DNA from: Ceratodon purpureus
Taxonomy: Eukaryota; Streptophyta; Bryopsida; Pseudoditrichales; Ditrichaceae
Length of the DNA: 64,000 nucleotides
Reading direction: 5' to 3'
Assembly: GCA_014871385.1 (NCBI GenBank)
Contig: CM026428.1
Span: 7,233,471-7,297,470 of the forward strand
The notes beneath the pieces are model-generated. The model saw only the letters and a list, made by a program, of their open reading frames with translations, ran no database searches and was not told where the DNA came from. The position numbers and the translations under genes were made by a program. Position 1 is the first letter of the stretch. Every line of letters begins with the position of its first letter. This document shows, piece by piece, positions 1 to 11,436 of the stretch.

Positions 1-1039
1 AAAGTGAATTCCATAATTTAATATATAATGATGAAAAAATTCAAATTATATTTATACTGCCTAATATTGCAGGAGTGTTTTTTATTTATTTATATTACAA
101 ATTTGTTCATTTTTACATGTTTCTAAATTATACAACTGATGATGGATGTTGATTATTCCTTCCAAACTTTCTACTACATTTATTTATACTGATCAAAATC
201 TTGGAGTTGGAAAGTGCAATGATGTATGTATGGTTGGATGTAAAAAATATCTTGATTTTAGCATATCTTACTAAGTAGGGCATCAGGATTGCAAGTATGA
301 GCTAAAAGACCCGAATCCGGGGATGTATTACCAAGCAAGAGAACCATTACAACGGATGAACAGAAGGGTTTGCAAGTATGAGAGTGTGACTCTTTTAAAC
401 ATTCATTCAATTCAAGGAACCAGAGTTCTTCCTTTCTCCTCTCTTTCTTAGAGACTCTTTTTGTCAAGGTCATAGGGTGATATGCTGAAGATCTAGTCAA
501 CCTTTCCTGAGAGCTATTCTTGTGCACATCTTCTGCGGAAGCTCCTTTGCAAGAAGCAAGAACTTCACATGGTTGCAGCCTGAACTCTGGAGACTTCACA
601 GTCTGCAAAGCTCTCTAACTCAAAGGTTTCGCTCTCAACTTTGCATGGCTTTCCCAAGTTCCTCATGATTATATCATAGAGACAAAAGAACGCTCACCTC
701 AACCAACAATGAGTTCATGACTTGGCGACCAATTCTTGAGAAAATTTAGTTTTATACAATTCCAATCACTTTGGCTCTTTTATTTGGTTCTTGGTTTCTT
801 GTGACTATAGTGTCTACTCTGGAAAGGGTGTCTAGTAGTTCTTTACTTCCATTCCTCTTTCATGTACTGGATATTGAATTAGGGGTGGAACAAACAAACA
901 CATAATTCACATAGATCTCTTTCAGAAACCAAAGTTTCTTTTCTTCTTAGAGACAAACTAAAGTGCTACTTCTCTTTTAAGCCCACAATACAAAAATGAT
1001 GAAAAGATATTACATATATCAACTCATAGTGTTCTCTGT
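1..1039. other. AT-rich spacer, no supported gene
   Basis: No exon, RNA gene or transposase is recognised here. A 116-codon open frame on the minus strand at 258-608 has no recognisable domain and no supporting splice context, so I do not call it a gene. Confidence 0.5.
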
Positions 1040-1221
1040 TAGTCTGATACAGGCAGTAGGCCCAGTAACACTATGAATCCATATACGCCCTGAACAGTGT
1101 AGTTCATGTCCTTGATTGAGCTATTTGCTGTAGTCTGATACAGGCAGTAGGCCCAGTAACACTATGAATCCATATACGCCCTGAACAGTGTAGTTCATGT
1201 CCTTGATTGAGCTATTTGCTG
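1040..1221. repeat. Perfect 91-bp tandem duplication
   Basis: Two head-to-tail copies (1040-1130 and 1131-1221) are identical by eye over the full 91-bp unit, which starts TAGTCTGATACAGGCAG and ends GAGCTATTTGCTG. The identity implies a recent duplication, or an assembly artefact. No coding content is seen in the unit. Confidence 0.95.
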
Positions 1222-1298
1222 TAGTTGAAACTTCAAAGAGGGACTTATTGGGGAACATCATGGAGGCTGAGGTGGTAACTTAATACCAGAAATGGGAA

Positions 1299-1418
1299 CA
1301 CTAGTGGGAGGGGAGTCCTTCCCCTCCAAAATAAAACGGAGGAATCGGTAACATTTGGAGGAACTGTTACCGATTCCTCCATTTATTTTGGAGGGGAAGG
1401 ACTCCCCTCCCACTAGTG
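1299..1418. mobile_element. CACTA-type hairpin MITE (copy 1)
   Basis: This 120-bp non-autonomous element begins CACTAGTGGGAGGGG and ends with the reverse complement. The arms are about 54 bp each, nearly perfect apart from one small mismatch and indel, around a short loop. A 3-bp direct repeat, GAA, flanks it (1296-1298 and 1419-1421), as expected for CACTA/EnSpm transposition. It has no coding capacity. Transcribed, it would fold into a long hairpin. Two further elements with the same design lie at 23738 and 45165. Confidence 0.88.
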
Positions 1419-1421
1419 GAA

Positions 1422-3553
1422 GGACACTTGTTGGCAATCCATGAATGCTAGGAATATGCAAATGGGATTGTTCTTCCAGGGCCTTGCAAATTCAAATGTG
1501 ATGCATACTACAATGTGCTCTTTTCATTCATGCTGACTTTGTCAATATGTTGATTCAAAAACTTACCATGACTAGTAGTGAGGTGTTTTTGGAAGTCTTA
1601 CAAGCTCCCTGCGGATGTTATGGTATACAGTAATCCAAATGTAGACCATGAATTATAAGCTTAGTTTCACCTTGCACACAAACAAAAAAGTTGCTCATAA
1701 GCAACATCCGTCATGTTGTGTAAACTTGTAATTTGCTTGTATTTCTCCCAGGACTTGAGAATTGTCACCTCCACTTAAAACTCATTTAGATTCTTCTTGA
1801 CTGTTTCATGGTTTGCACTGGGATAACCCCAATTTACAGGTCATTCAGGACTCTGGGAGATGTCGCCATGTCACAATGCAAACTTCCAGCCTGGAAATAA
1901 TGTAATCCTATACAATGTACATTGGAACAGATTGACTGGCACCTTCCAGTCTCACATTGTGATGTCTCCAGGATCAAAGATCAAATTAGTCTCAATACAT
2001 GTGTGTATGTCATTGGATCTGAACAATCTGAATGTCTCAATTTGACCCCCCTTTCAACATTCTAGAGAGACTCTGTTCATGACTCACTAGAAATAAAACA
2101 TGGTTTAAAAAAATTGAAGTAAAATTATGTACAGAAATACCCTATACCAAAGATCCAATGACATACACACATGCATTGAGACTAATTTCAATTATAGATG
2201 AAAAATCCACCTACACCAAATCAACATGTTGATGTACTTAATAGCCAAATCGTACATTGTAATAGTGATGGATGCCTCTATTTATGTCATTAACATGATT
2301 TTTCAAAAATTAGTATAAATATTTTTCTTTCTAAAACTGCATTATTTTGGTTTTTATATTGTACAAATATAAATAGTTAATACAAAGATTTTGGGTTTTA
2401 TACAAATTTCTGATTTGTCAGATTTATATATGTACAAATTTCATTATATTTTTTTTCAATTGTAGTCAGATGAAAACCTCAAGACAATAATGTAAAAATG
2501 TTTTTTGATTTTATTTAGACTTCAAGCTTCATTTTCTAAGCTAAAGGAATTATGTAGATCTAAGTATGAACCTTTAACATGACAAAAAAATAACAGCATA
2601 TGAAGAATATATGAAATGATGCTATCATCATTTCTTCACAATTTTCTAATATTTAAAATATGTATTTCGGTGTCAACAAGATACTCCTAGGAGCTTGTTC
2701 TTGTAAATTCACTTAAAACATCATAGTACAGAAATTTTGAAAAATTAAACTCCATTTATCAACTCCTGGTTTGGAATGAATTTATTAATTGAGAAAATAA
2801 TAATAGTGATAGCAATAATACTCTTCAGAAAAAAGTATTGTTTGTTAAGTCCTAAGTTGAGTGGTTTTACAAATGACTTGGCCATGAAATGATCATTGTC
2901 TTTGAAGTTGTGAAAACACTCATAAAATAGTATGACAAGGAAAGTATATACAACCTAATCAAATCCAACTACCGACACCATGTTTGTAATCTTAAAAACA
3001 ACCAAAACAGACTATTTGAACCTATTTCATTTACCCAATCAGACTACACTACCAGTGTACAGCAGTGATTTCATGATTTATAATAAAACATACCACTTGT
3101 ACAAATTACATTGCAGAGTATTAGACATCACAGAGTATCAAACATGAACTGGGTTTAAATCACTCACAAAGTAACCCTAACTCCATATCTATCATTGTGC
3201 AAAGTCCGCATTCAACTCACGTGTCCGGATGTCATCTCAAAACCTAAAACACTCATGCAAGGCAATGATGCACTGCCGTACACTCATAAGCTTCAATATC
3301 ATACATTTCCTCTGAGAAATGTGCATAACATCCAGATTCCAGAGTGGGTGCAATTATTATATCTCACAATATTACACAGCCTGAAAGGCGAGCATCCCAC
3401 CAAGTGCATTGAAGCACAGGGTTATGAATGTCTCATTGTCCGTCACAAACACCGCCATCACTCTCAACTTCTCGCCTATTTGCCGCACCAAATACTGCCA
3501 AAGCCCAATTTTCAACAAATAGTTTCACTTCTGTTACTGTAAAATTGCATATT
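1422..3553. other. AT-rich spacer, no supported gene
   Basis: I see no conserved coding signal here. Open frames are short, AT-rich and lack domains. Confidence 0.5.
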
Positions 3554-3815
3554 GTAACACCATAGCAAATTCGTCCACTGCAAAATGAATATTTATTTCT
3601 TTTGGAAAAATAGGGTTCGTCCCTCAAAAAAATTGAGATTCTGAATTTTTAATTTTTAGCAAAAAATCAGTAAATACAACCTCAAATGGCTTTGATATAA
3701 CAAAATATTACAAAAAACAATCTATTCTATTTCCATTCTCTTGTTTTCATAATTTTCAATTTTTTTTGTTTTTATTTTTTTGAAATATTTTAGAGCGAAC
3801 GTGCTATGGTGTTAC
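3554..3815. mobile_element. AT-rich MITE, family A copy 1
   Basis: This roughly 260-bp element is bounded by the 14-bp inverted ends GTAACACCATAGCA and TGCTATGGTGTTAC. The interior is a characteristic AT-rich sequence with a motif near AATAGGGTTCGTC followed by ATTGAGATT and an ACAAAATATTAC segment. The same ends and interior recur at 15846-16107, and the interior also at 16830-17062. No coding capacity. The superfamily is not determined because the target duplication is unclear. Confidence 0.7.
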
Positions 3816-4986
3816 AGTACAAGCCGCCTGCCACGGCTTGTCTTCCTGACCCAAAGCTGCACTGCATACTGGAGATGTCCGTGCTCCTACGGGCTGGCAG
3901 TGGTGGGAGAGCTTACATGATTGTCGCAAAACTGCAACTCCCTCCCTTGTCCCCCCTAAAAGCTTTGGAGATGCGGACATAAAAAGGACATAAAAATTAC
4001 AGGCAAACATTCTCCACTGGTGAAGCCTCTCTCAATATTTTCGCCCATCTTTTTGTCATTAGAGGTAGATGAGGTGTAATAGTTCTCAGGTGGTGTGTGG
4101 TTTGAAGTGAGCCTTTAGCAATGAGCGTGGTTCTGGAAGGTCCATTTTTGGAGGAGGGGACTAAGAGGTTGGGTGAGAAAAATGAAGAGAGGAGGGCTCT
4201 GTTGGTGAACTGTTGCGTCCCCAATCACTCAATTGAAGCGTCATATTTTGAATCAAATGGGGCAGCCTGCATATCTCTTACCTCTTCTTGGAATGGAGTG
4301 ATTCATTTCAACTGCAAGTCTCTACAAAATGATGGTAATTATATTTTCAAAATGATGATATTTATATCTATTTTAACCCCTACAGGATAATTTGCCACAT
4401 TTGGGCAGTTTTAGAAGTCGGGCATGTACTTGTGGATTCAATTTAAGATATTTTTTTTTGAAACTTTTTGTGAATGTCTTTGGTAAAAGGGACTTTGAAG
4501 GATTTTTATTTTTTATTTTTTATTTTTTTTCAATTGGACATTTAAAAAAACACTTATGGTACCCAAAGTGGAATTTTGTATTCGGCAGGCAATTTGGGCA
4601 TCCATGCTAATGACATCACTACCTTTGAGTTTTTTCTTCTATAAATACTTTATGTTGTCATCTTTGAGATTTCCAAAAGAAAAACTTCTTTCAGAACAAA
4701 ATGTTCATTCTACAAAAGATCAAAGTTTCCTCACTGTTTCGATGTACCAAAAAAACTTCTTCATTCCTTCATAAAAGTTAGAAATTTTGTTTTTTATTTC
4801 GAAACTCTTTAGTAGGTTGCAAAAGAGATCCAAATCCAAGTGTAGTGGAAAAAAGATAGAAAGATGAGAGCTTGAAATTTTCTATTTCTGGCGATTTAAG
4901 AGTGACCTTGAATGAACTGAAATTTAGAGGTCGCAGCTTGGATGAGAAAGGTGTTTAGAGGTCACCACTATGAGCTTAGAGGACCT
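3816..4986. other. Spacer without supported gene
   Basis: Short overlapping open frames on both strands around 3997-4774 show no recognisable protein family. Nothing else is supported. Confidence 0.45.
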
Positions 4987-4990
4987 TTAA

Positions 4991-5168
4991 ACCGGGTGTC
5001 CGGGTATATAAGGCGGGGACAGACTCTGCACCATTTGGAACCCTATTCATGTGAGGTCTCTCCACCTCTCTCGGAGCTCTGAAGGAATCAGAGCAATAGC
5101 TCAAGGTATTTTGACTCCGAAGTTAAAAAGGGGGAGGTAACCTTGGGAGTGACTGGGGGACTACCGGT
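4991..5168 (+). mobile_element. Short TTAA-flanked element X (copy 1)
   Basis: This 178-bp sequence begins ACCGGGTGTCCGGG and ends GACTACCGGT, with TTAA on each side (4987-4990 and 5169-5172). It carries a TATATAAGG box about 15 bp from the left end. A clearly homologous copy lies at 38137-38307, also flanked by TTAA. The TTAA duplication is the signature target of piggyBac-superfamily transposases. The terminal inverted repeat is only about 5 bp (ACCGG/CCGGT), so assignment to piggyBac is inference. It is not obviously an LTR: no TG...CA ends or primer-binding site were seen. Confidence 0.6.
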
Positions 5169-5172
5169 TTAA

Positions 5173-6062
5173 GCCTCTGACCGGATCAAGCCGGATGGAG
5201 GTTTAAGGGCTTAGGGGTCGACTGGAAATACTCAAAGTATGACAAGTGGAATTCTACGTCAATATGCGTCGTGTAGCACCGCCCCATCCAAAAGAAGGAG
5301 AGTGACGAAGTCGAGGGACTAAAGCATGATTCTCTTTAGTCGAGGAAGGTTGCCAAAATTATCATTGTCTTTCAATGTGGTTTTGTTGCATACGATGCAT
5401 CCCTGCGATTGCAATTGTTCTGGAATTGTAGTTTTATGTATAGTTTAACAATTTAGGAAAGTTCTATTGCGTAGGGCATGGGTTGTGACTTTGGCTTGAC
5501 GTTGGACTGATTTTGTTAGGGCGGATCGATCACGTTGAAGGAGTGCCTTGCCTTGCCTTGCCTGTCTTTTTCTTATCGATTGGAATTGAATTCTGTCATC
5601 ATGTTTTCAGACAATCTCATTAGAGAAGAATTGAAGCTTGGAGGCAGAGTGAGACAACGTTTGACAAAATCGTGTCTTGCAAACAAGAAGGGAGTTCAAT
5701 TGATCATTCTTGTTTTTGTTTTGCTTCTTGCGAGCCTTGGTAGGAGCCGTAGCTTACCACGGTACGCATGTGTCTGTCTCTTTTGTTTCCCTTATATGTA
5801 TCAAAACATATTCTTATAGTTGGTGACCGCTTTTAGATTTACCTTATGTTTGATTCCAATGTTTGTGTTAAACCTTAACTTTCGTGTCCGAGTTTCGCTT
5901 GGACCGGTAATGGTTTAGATTGGATGGATGGGTCATTTTTAATGATTAGATGTAGGGATTCTTGGAGATGCATTTGTTTACTGATTGCTTGCTCTTGGAC
6001 TTGATCTGTGAAGACATGTTACTTTTCTACATTTTGAGATGATCTTGTGTGGGTGTTTCTAG
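5173..6062. other. Spacer 5' of the kinase-like relic
   Basis: Sequence of more even base composition than the AT-rich spacer to the left. A 94-codon open frame at 5535-5819 contains a hydrophobic stretch but no recognised family. It could be an exon remnant upstream of the following pseudogene. Confidence 0.3.
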
Positions 6063-7630
6063 ATGTCGGTGTACCCTGGTACACTACCAGCGCCATTGCT
6101 GCATCCAGTATTTGGTGAATTTGTGGATAATCCCCAGGATATATCTTTAGTAGCCAGAAATGACCACTCTCTCGTACGGGACTTTTGCAACGTCAACTTA
6201 AGAAAGGAGAGTGATCGTCAGGTGGAAATTAAGGGATTACTTGAACCTTATTTTGACACGCGGATCTCAGCCCAGACGATTAAGGGAGAAAGTGCCATCC
6301 AGGTTGATGGTTGCATAGAGGTATTCCTAGTATATATTGGGAATACTTGATATTCCCAGTAAATGCGATTTTGTAGGTAGAGAATAATTAGGGCATGGCA
6401 TAATATTCTAGGTTTTGCTTGGAGGGCCGAAAGAACAGTGACAAGGCTTTTCTCTTATCTAATTGCCCTGCCTTTCTCCTTGAGGTACGAGGCCCTCATA
6501 TATATCAAAGTTAGTGCTATGACCTTTCCTAACTGTGTCACTTCCATCTTTTTGACACATATTGTCAATGTGGTACATTCTAACAATGAAGAATTGGCTT
6601 CTATTTTTAAAGCTCTGAAGTTGGGTTTGAAAAGCCTGAAAAGCTTTATGATAACAGAGTTATTTGTAAAGTCCCTCAAAACCTGAATTTGTGACCTGTA
6701 ATTTGGAAAGGACCGGATCGGCACGATCTCACTGTAGACCCATAATAGAATACTGGATAAATTGAAATTTTTATTGATTAAAATATGGAGGGAGAGAGAA
6801 GAATTGGATAGAGGGGTGGGACTGTGAGGAGGAGGAGGAATGGTACTAGCTTTGGTCCTTGAAAAAAGGAGGACAAAAGACTAGATGCCTTTACAAATAA
6901 CTTTAACATCCAAGGCGAAACGCAAGCATCAAAACGACTTCACATGCTGGATAAATTGGTGCCTTTCTCACTTTGGTTGAAACCAAAGTATACTGAGATT
7001 TCGACTCTTGGAGGCAAGGCACTTGTGTTCCTAGCGGAGGATGCTAGTCAGCAAAAGGTTGTGCTTAAATTTTGCTAAAGATATGGTCACATGGTATGTT
7101 GTCTTCTCCTATGTTCAATTGTTGATTGACATTAATTTCCATTTTGACTCAAGTTTTGGAAAACAATTTTTTGTTACATATTTTGTTCGACTAATGGGCT
7201 GGTGGTATTGGATTGCATTTTCTAGGTACATCAAGCATGGTATGAATTGGACTATGCTCCTCACTTGCTGGAGTTGCACGCATTGGGTGGGGCTACAAAC
7301 TCATTGTGATAGAATATTTGGAGCCTCCATGGAAGCCATTCGTGGTGCTTGATGAAGTTGAGAAGGAAGAATGCCGGGTGGTGGTTCTTGAGGTGCTCAA
7401 GAAAGTACATGCTTTATCTGTGTTCGATCCTCCAAATCAACGCTCTGTTCATGGAGATGCTCGGGAGGAATATTATGGTGAGGCGTGAAGACGGGGTTTT
7501 CAAAATTAAGTTTGTCGACTTTGATTTGGCTGGTCAGGATGGTGTCACAACTTACCCATTCAACATGAACCATAGACATATTGCCTATGCACCAGATTCA
7601 CGATGTAGCTGTTGTATCACATCCTCCTGA
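6063..7630 (+). pseudogene. Broken protein-kinase-like gene
   Basis: The 5' part (6063-6350) encodes LLHPVFGEFVDNPQDI and continues to KGESAIQVDG, resembling the N-terminal region of kinase-like proteins I associate with mosses and fungi (from memory, not searched). The kinase part begins near 6960 (KALVFLAEDASQQKVVLKF), where the lysine fits subdomain II. It continues after a GTATGT...TTTCTAG intron (about 7093-7228) with VHQAWYELDYAPHLLELHAL. A hinge-like IEYLEPPWKPF, a catalytic-loop-like VHGDAR and a DFG-like VDFDLAGQDG follow. At least three lesions are visible: an in-frame TAA just after VVLKFC, a frameshift before the IEYLEPPW segment, and another between VHGDARE and IMVRREDG. No full product can be made. 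A sequencing error cannot explain all of these. Confidence 0.65.
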
Positions 7631-9506
7631 ACTGTCTTGGGATCACTGAGAGTTGTATGTTTAGTTTCACGGTGTTTGATGAAAGGCACACAGTTGTAAA
7701 CTCTGTATGAGCAGAAACAAGCTTTAGAGGCAAAACAGACTCCATGAGTTTTGCAAAAACTCGTAAAACAACAACTTGATATTGAATAAACGTTCTGCAT
7801 CAAACAATTGAGGACAATTTTAATTCTAAATTTAAGCAAATGTTATCTGATATGGGATACAGGGACGGAGTATATCTGTAATTTACCACAAAATGTTCTT
7901 TCATTTATACCATGCATGTCAAAGTTCATACATGCATGTTGTACAGTACATCAAAGCCTTGCGGCTTGAGAAGCTCATTGTGATGGACAAAACAAAAGTT
8001 ATCCCAGTGCTTACATTCTGCTCCAAGAGACAGGATGTGAAGACCTTCAATACCAAATTAAAAGAATCATGTGTATCATACAATATACATCAAACTGCAT
8101 CTCTTTCTTAAGTCCCCATTTCTGCTCTATTCATAACCTGAACCTGAAGCTCACATTAATCTGTTTGATTCAGGTGCAGCAATCTGAATTTCATCAGCTG
8201 GATTCCATTTAAGAATGTGGAATATAACGAAGACAGCTAGTCTACTTTTAATTAACAATGGCTCAAATTGACTACACTACTAGCAAAGGCGTCGCTTCTC
8301 ATTCAAAACATGTCGAAATTCACTACACACACTTGTGAACTTGCAACAAGCAACTGGTTTGATACAAAGACATAAAGATCTACATCTTGCTCTTTGGTTA
8401 ATTCCTAGAGCTGGTTCGTAGTACAAATCCTGCACAAGACATCCGCCAAAACGAGCCTAGACAGCCCTTTTAACACATGCATACTTCAGCCCAATAGAGT
8501 GAATGTACTATTAGTGTTGAACTTAGACTGGAAATTGCTCATTTTTTACGAAGGTTCATGATAATGCCATTACAACCAAGACAAGATCTGAGAGTACATA
8601 CCTTCAGAGCTGAATCACTTCTGCTTCCTTGACAAGAGAAACAGTACTGCGACCGTCCCAAGTAGCTCCAGTTAAGCGGACTTAAATTCACAGTTGCTGA
8701 GAGAGAGTCCTACTAATTAAGCACTGTTGCTCAAGACGACTGAAAGAGCAGTGTAGACAAGGATCTTCAAGCATCGGAAAAGCAATTCACAAATGGAGGG
8801 TGGCATTCAGAAGTAAACAGAGTGCAGAGGAAGTTCAAGTACAATGTTTTGAGTGAGCCTGCAAAAATAATGACAACTTAGCTTGAATTTAGTCTATTGA
8901 GCATTCGGCATGTTATCCTGCAATATGGGATTCGTGCATGTCCCGATGTCAGCTGACAAAAGACTTGTTCTGATTTGCAGCTGGGAATTCCTGGTCACTC
9001 CAGACAAATTCCGTATCCTCTTCCACTTGGCATCTCCGGCACTTAAGACGAAGTGAGAAAGTTAGAAGAGAATTTGGCTGCGTGCATGATCCATCAATTG
9101 AAATAGTATGAACAAATACAGTAGGAAACTCAGAGCGTTTGGTGCGTGAGTACAAAGTTAGAATCATGGAGTGGGAAGGAGATCATGACCTCAGCCTAAT
9201 GTATCATGCCTGGCTTTTGAAGCAGCCGAGATTAATTTCGAGAAAGCATGGAAGTATCATGGCTCCAGTCATTTGAAACTATTCGCTCCAAATATAAAAC
9301 TGGAGCAGGATTGAACCATTTCATCAATTTCAAACCAACCACGACATTTAAATAATGCCGAGTTTAGATAAACACCTTTATAAGGTGCTTTCATGTGACT
9401 GGCCAAGGTATCCAAGGAGACCTGATTCAAAAAAACTACACAATCAACGGTCTATCCCAATTGTAGGAAGGCTTTCACTCCAATGCTAGAACGTGGTGTC
9501 TAGCCG
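7631..9506. other. Spacer between kinase relic and F-box gene
   Basis: Small open frames on both strands, for example 8949-9167 on the minus strand, lack recognisable families. Part of 9200-9506 is probably the 3' untranslated region of the F-box gene. A lone CACTACTAG motif near 8274 has no inverted partner. Confidence 0.4.
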
Positions 9507-10916
9507 CTACGGTTCTAAGTCCAAACATGGACTGTATGCCATGTCACATCCACGGTCCGAAAATGGCTCGGGAAATTCCTGTCGATGATGAGCTCCAACT
9601 ACATACGTCGTATGAAGACCAGACACCACATCATACTCCAAATAATTCACAGGCAAACAATCACTACGCAGCCTCCTACTAGACCATGCCAGGTAGATCA
9701 CGTTGGACCTTGCCACAGAGCTGAACATTCTACACGCTTCCCAAAACTTTACAACATCCTGTTTGACACCACGAAACACCACAGGCACAGTAACCACGTG
9801 CTTCCATAAGCCTCCATCCAAAAGCCTTCCTTCCTCCATGAGCGAGAAGATGTGAAACTCACAGTTTGCAACATATGTTTCATGTCTTCTATGTCGTTTA
9901 ACATGGTTGCGTCCAGCTCGACACGATACACCAACGGCGTATAGATTATTCATACACACAACCAAGGTGGGGTCACAAGCCCGACTGTGCACAGGCACGT
10001 TCTCCACGCTGTAATCCTCCGAAACGAGGATGCTAGAGATGAAGGTTTTAAGTTCATATCTCCCAGATTCTATGTCGTATATCCTCAACATATAACTCCA
10101 TCGCAATGTGCCTAAATATGGAACTTCTTCCGTCATCTGCAGCATGTACACATGGCCCTTCAAATACACACTAGATACATTATAAAAGCCAACATAACGA
10201 TGGTGACCAAAGGGCGCACACACCCACTGCTCATTGGAAGAGGTGTATACATCGATGGAGTCGACAGAAAGTCTGATAACCATGTACTCATTCGGCAGAT
10301 CCTTCAACACCAATTCCGTTCGCGCATTCTCAATACGTTCCCTATATAACACCCTTCTGATTACGCAGTCGGCATGTCTTGGCAAAATTTTCCACTTCTT
10401 GCTCAGAGGGTTGCACACAATCAAGTCAAAATCCACGCCGCGTGGGGCAATTCTGACGAACACAACAAGCCCACTAGAGACAGCCTGCAAAGCATAATCC
10501 GAGCGTGACAGTGAAAAACCAGGAAGGAAGTCGAACCCAACAAGAGGGTGTTGTTCCTTCGTCCCCTGATGCATGCCATACCATTTCCATGTCCATAATC
10601 TAGACAAACCAAAACGTTGCCTTGCATGCTTACGATGCTCAAATGCAAGTGGGAAGTACCAATCCAACTTCGACTCATCCTTCCTGCGCTCCTTTGCAAT
10701 CTGCACAAGGTTCTTCTCACACCACGCCCTCCATTCCTTGCTGAGGACCTTGCACCGAACCAGAGTGCGCACCGGGAGGTACCAGAACACCAAATCAGCA
10801 ACACAGCCCAAGGATGCAGATGAACAAGCTGAGCTTCGACAGGCTCTAATTGTTTGACGACTCGGCTCGGAATCATCAGCTGACGAGGAATCTGATAAAC
10901 AAATTACGTGAGCCAT
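9507..10916 (-). CDS. Intronless F-box protein
   Basis: A 469-residue open frame in a single exon. Residues about 36-70 (LGCVADLVFWYLPVRTLVRC, then KVLSKEWRAWCEKN) match the F-box: a degenerate LP-type start, the V/L-R-C-K core and the terminal W-x-x-W/C pattern. Such proteins bind SKP1 and recruit substrates to an SCF ubiquitin ligase. The remaining 400 residues are not classic LRRs or canonical kelch repeats. They resemble the F-box-associated beta-rich regions of plant F-box proteins, for example VVFVRIAPRGVDFDLIVCNP. The frame is intact from ATG at 10916 to the stop. Upstream of the start lies a 61-bp tandem duplication (10940-11061) and, further on, a 19-bp MYB-site-like array. The substrate cannot be predicted. 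Confidence 0.82.
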   Translation of the reverse strand: MAHVICLSDSSSADDSEPSRQTIRACRSSACSSASLGCVADLVFWYLPVRTLVRCKVLSKEWRAWCEKNLVQIAKERRKDESKLDWYFPLAFEHRKHARQRFGLSRLWTWKWYGMHQGTKEQHPLVGFDFLPGFSLSRSDYALQAVSSGLVVFVRIAPRGVDFDLIVCNPLSKKWKILPRHADCVIRRVLYRERIENARTELVLKDLPNEYMVIRLSVDSIDVYTSSNEQWVCAPFGHHRYVGFYNVSSVYLKGHVYMLQMTEEVPYLGTLRWSYMLRIYDIESGRYELKTFISSILVSEDYSVENVPVHSRACDPTLVVCMNNLYAVGVSCRAGRNHVKRHRRHETYVANCEFHIFSLMEEGRLLDGGLWKHVVTVPVVFRGVKQDVVKFWEACRMFSSVARSNVIYLAWSSRRLRSDCLPVNYLEYDVVSGLHTTYVVGAHHRQEFPEPFSDRGCDMAYSPCLDLEP

Positions 10917-10939
10917 GGTGCTTGCAATACCAGATCAAC

Positions 10940-11061
10940 TGTATCTAACCATATCTATCTCTATCCTAATTCCCTCTCAGGATAGGTTGCAACTTGGCAA
11001 TGTATCAAACCATATTTATCTCTACCCTAATTCCCTCTCAGGATAAGTTGCAACTTGGCAA
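10940..11061. repeat. 61-bp tandem duplication in F-box promoter
   Basis: Two adjacent copies (10940-11000 and 11001-11061), each containing CCTAATTCCCTCTCAGGATA and GTTGCAACTTGGCAATG, differ at only a few positions. They start 24 bp upstream of the F-box ATG, so they lie in its 5' untranslated region or core promoter and duplicate whatever elements are there. Confidence 0.9.
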
Positions 11062-11291
11062 TGCGACCAATAAACTTCTCAAGATGGTGGTTTTATTGAT
11101 TGCTTGGATTGGTTGCTAACAGGTTGATCAAAGCATTTCAGCCAAAACATACACACAGGATGATGCAAACTACCGTACATGCGTGATAGACATGAGGAAA
11201 GAGAACACTCAATTGTGCTCGCTTGATAAGTGCTTCTAGGCGGTAGTTGCTAATCATCGGTATTAACGGCAGTTTACTGGGCGTTATCAAC

Positions 11292-11436
11292 GATATACTA
11301 ACGACTTAAGGGTATACTAACGGCTTAAGGGTATACTAACGGTTTCAGGGTATACTAACGGCTCAAGGGTATAATAACGGCTTCAGGGTATACTAACGGC
11401 TTCAGGGTATACTAACGGCTTAAGGGTACAGTAACG
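11292..11436. repeat. 19-bp tandem array of TACTAACGG units
   Basis: Seven complete 19-bp units, consensus GGTATACTAACGGCTTMAG, plus a partial eighth run from 11292 to 11436. Diverged units appear just upstream near 11260. Six of the seven full units contain AACGG. The reverse complement CCGTTAG matches the plant MYB core CNGTTR, and AACGG is the core of the mitosis-specific activator site bound by three-repeat MYB proteins. The array lies between the divergent F-box gene and the ORP relic, so it could regulate either; function is inferred. The units also contain TACTAAC, identical to a branch-point consensus. Confidence 0.85.

Noticed and set aside
4991..5168. LTR or TRIM retrotransposon promoter (because of TATATAAGG)
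   Set aside because: No TG...CA ends, primer-binding site or polypurine tract. TTAA flanks at both copies fit a DNA element better.
8274..8284. CACTACTAG motif suggesting another CACTA element
   Set aside because: No inverted partner or 3-bp duplication within several hundred bases.
9585..10857. Several plus-strand open frames opposite the F-box gene
   Set aside because: Antisense shadows of an intact 469-codon gene.
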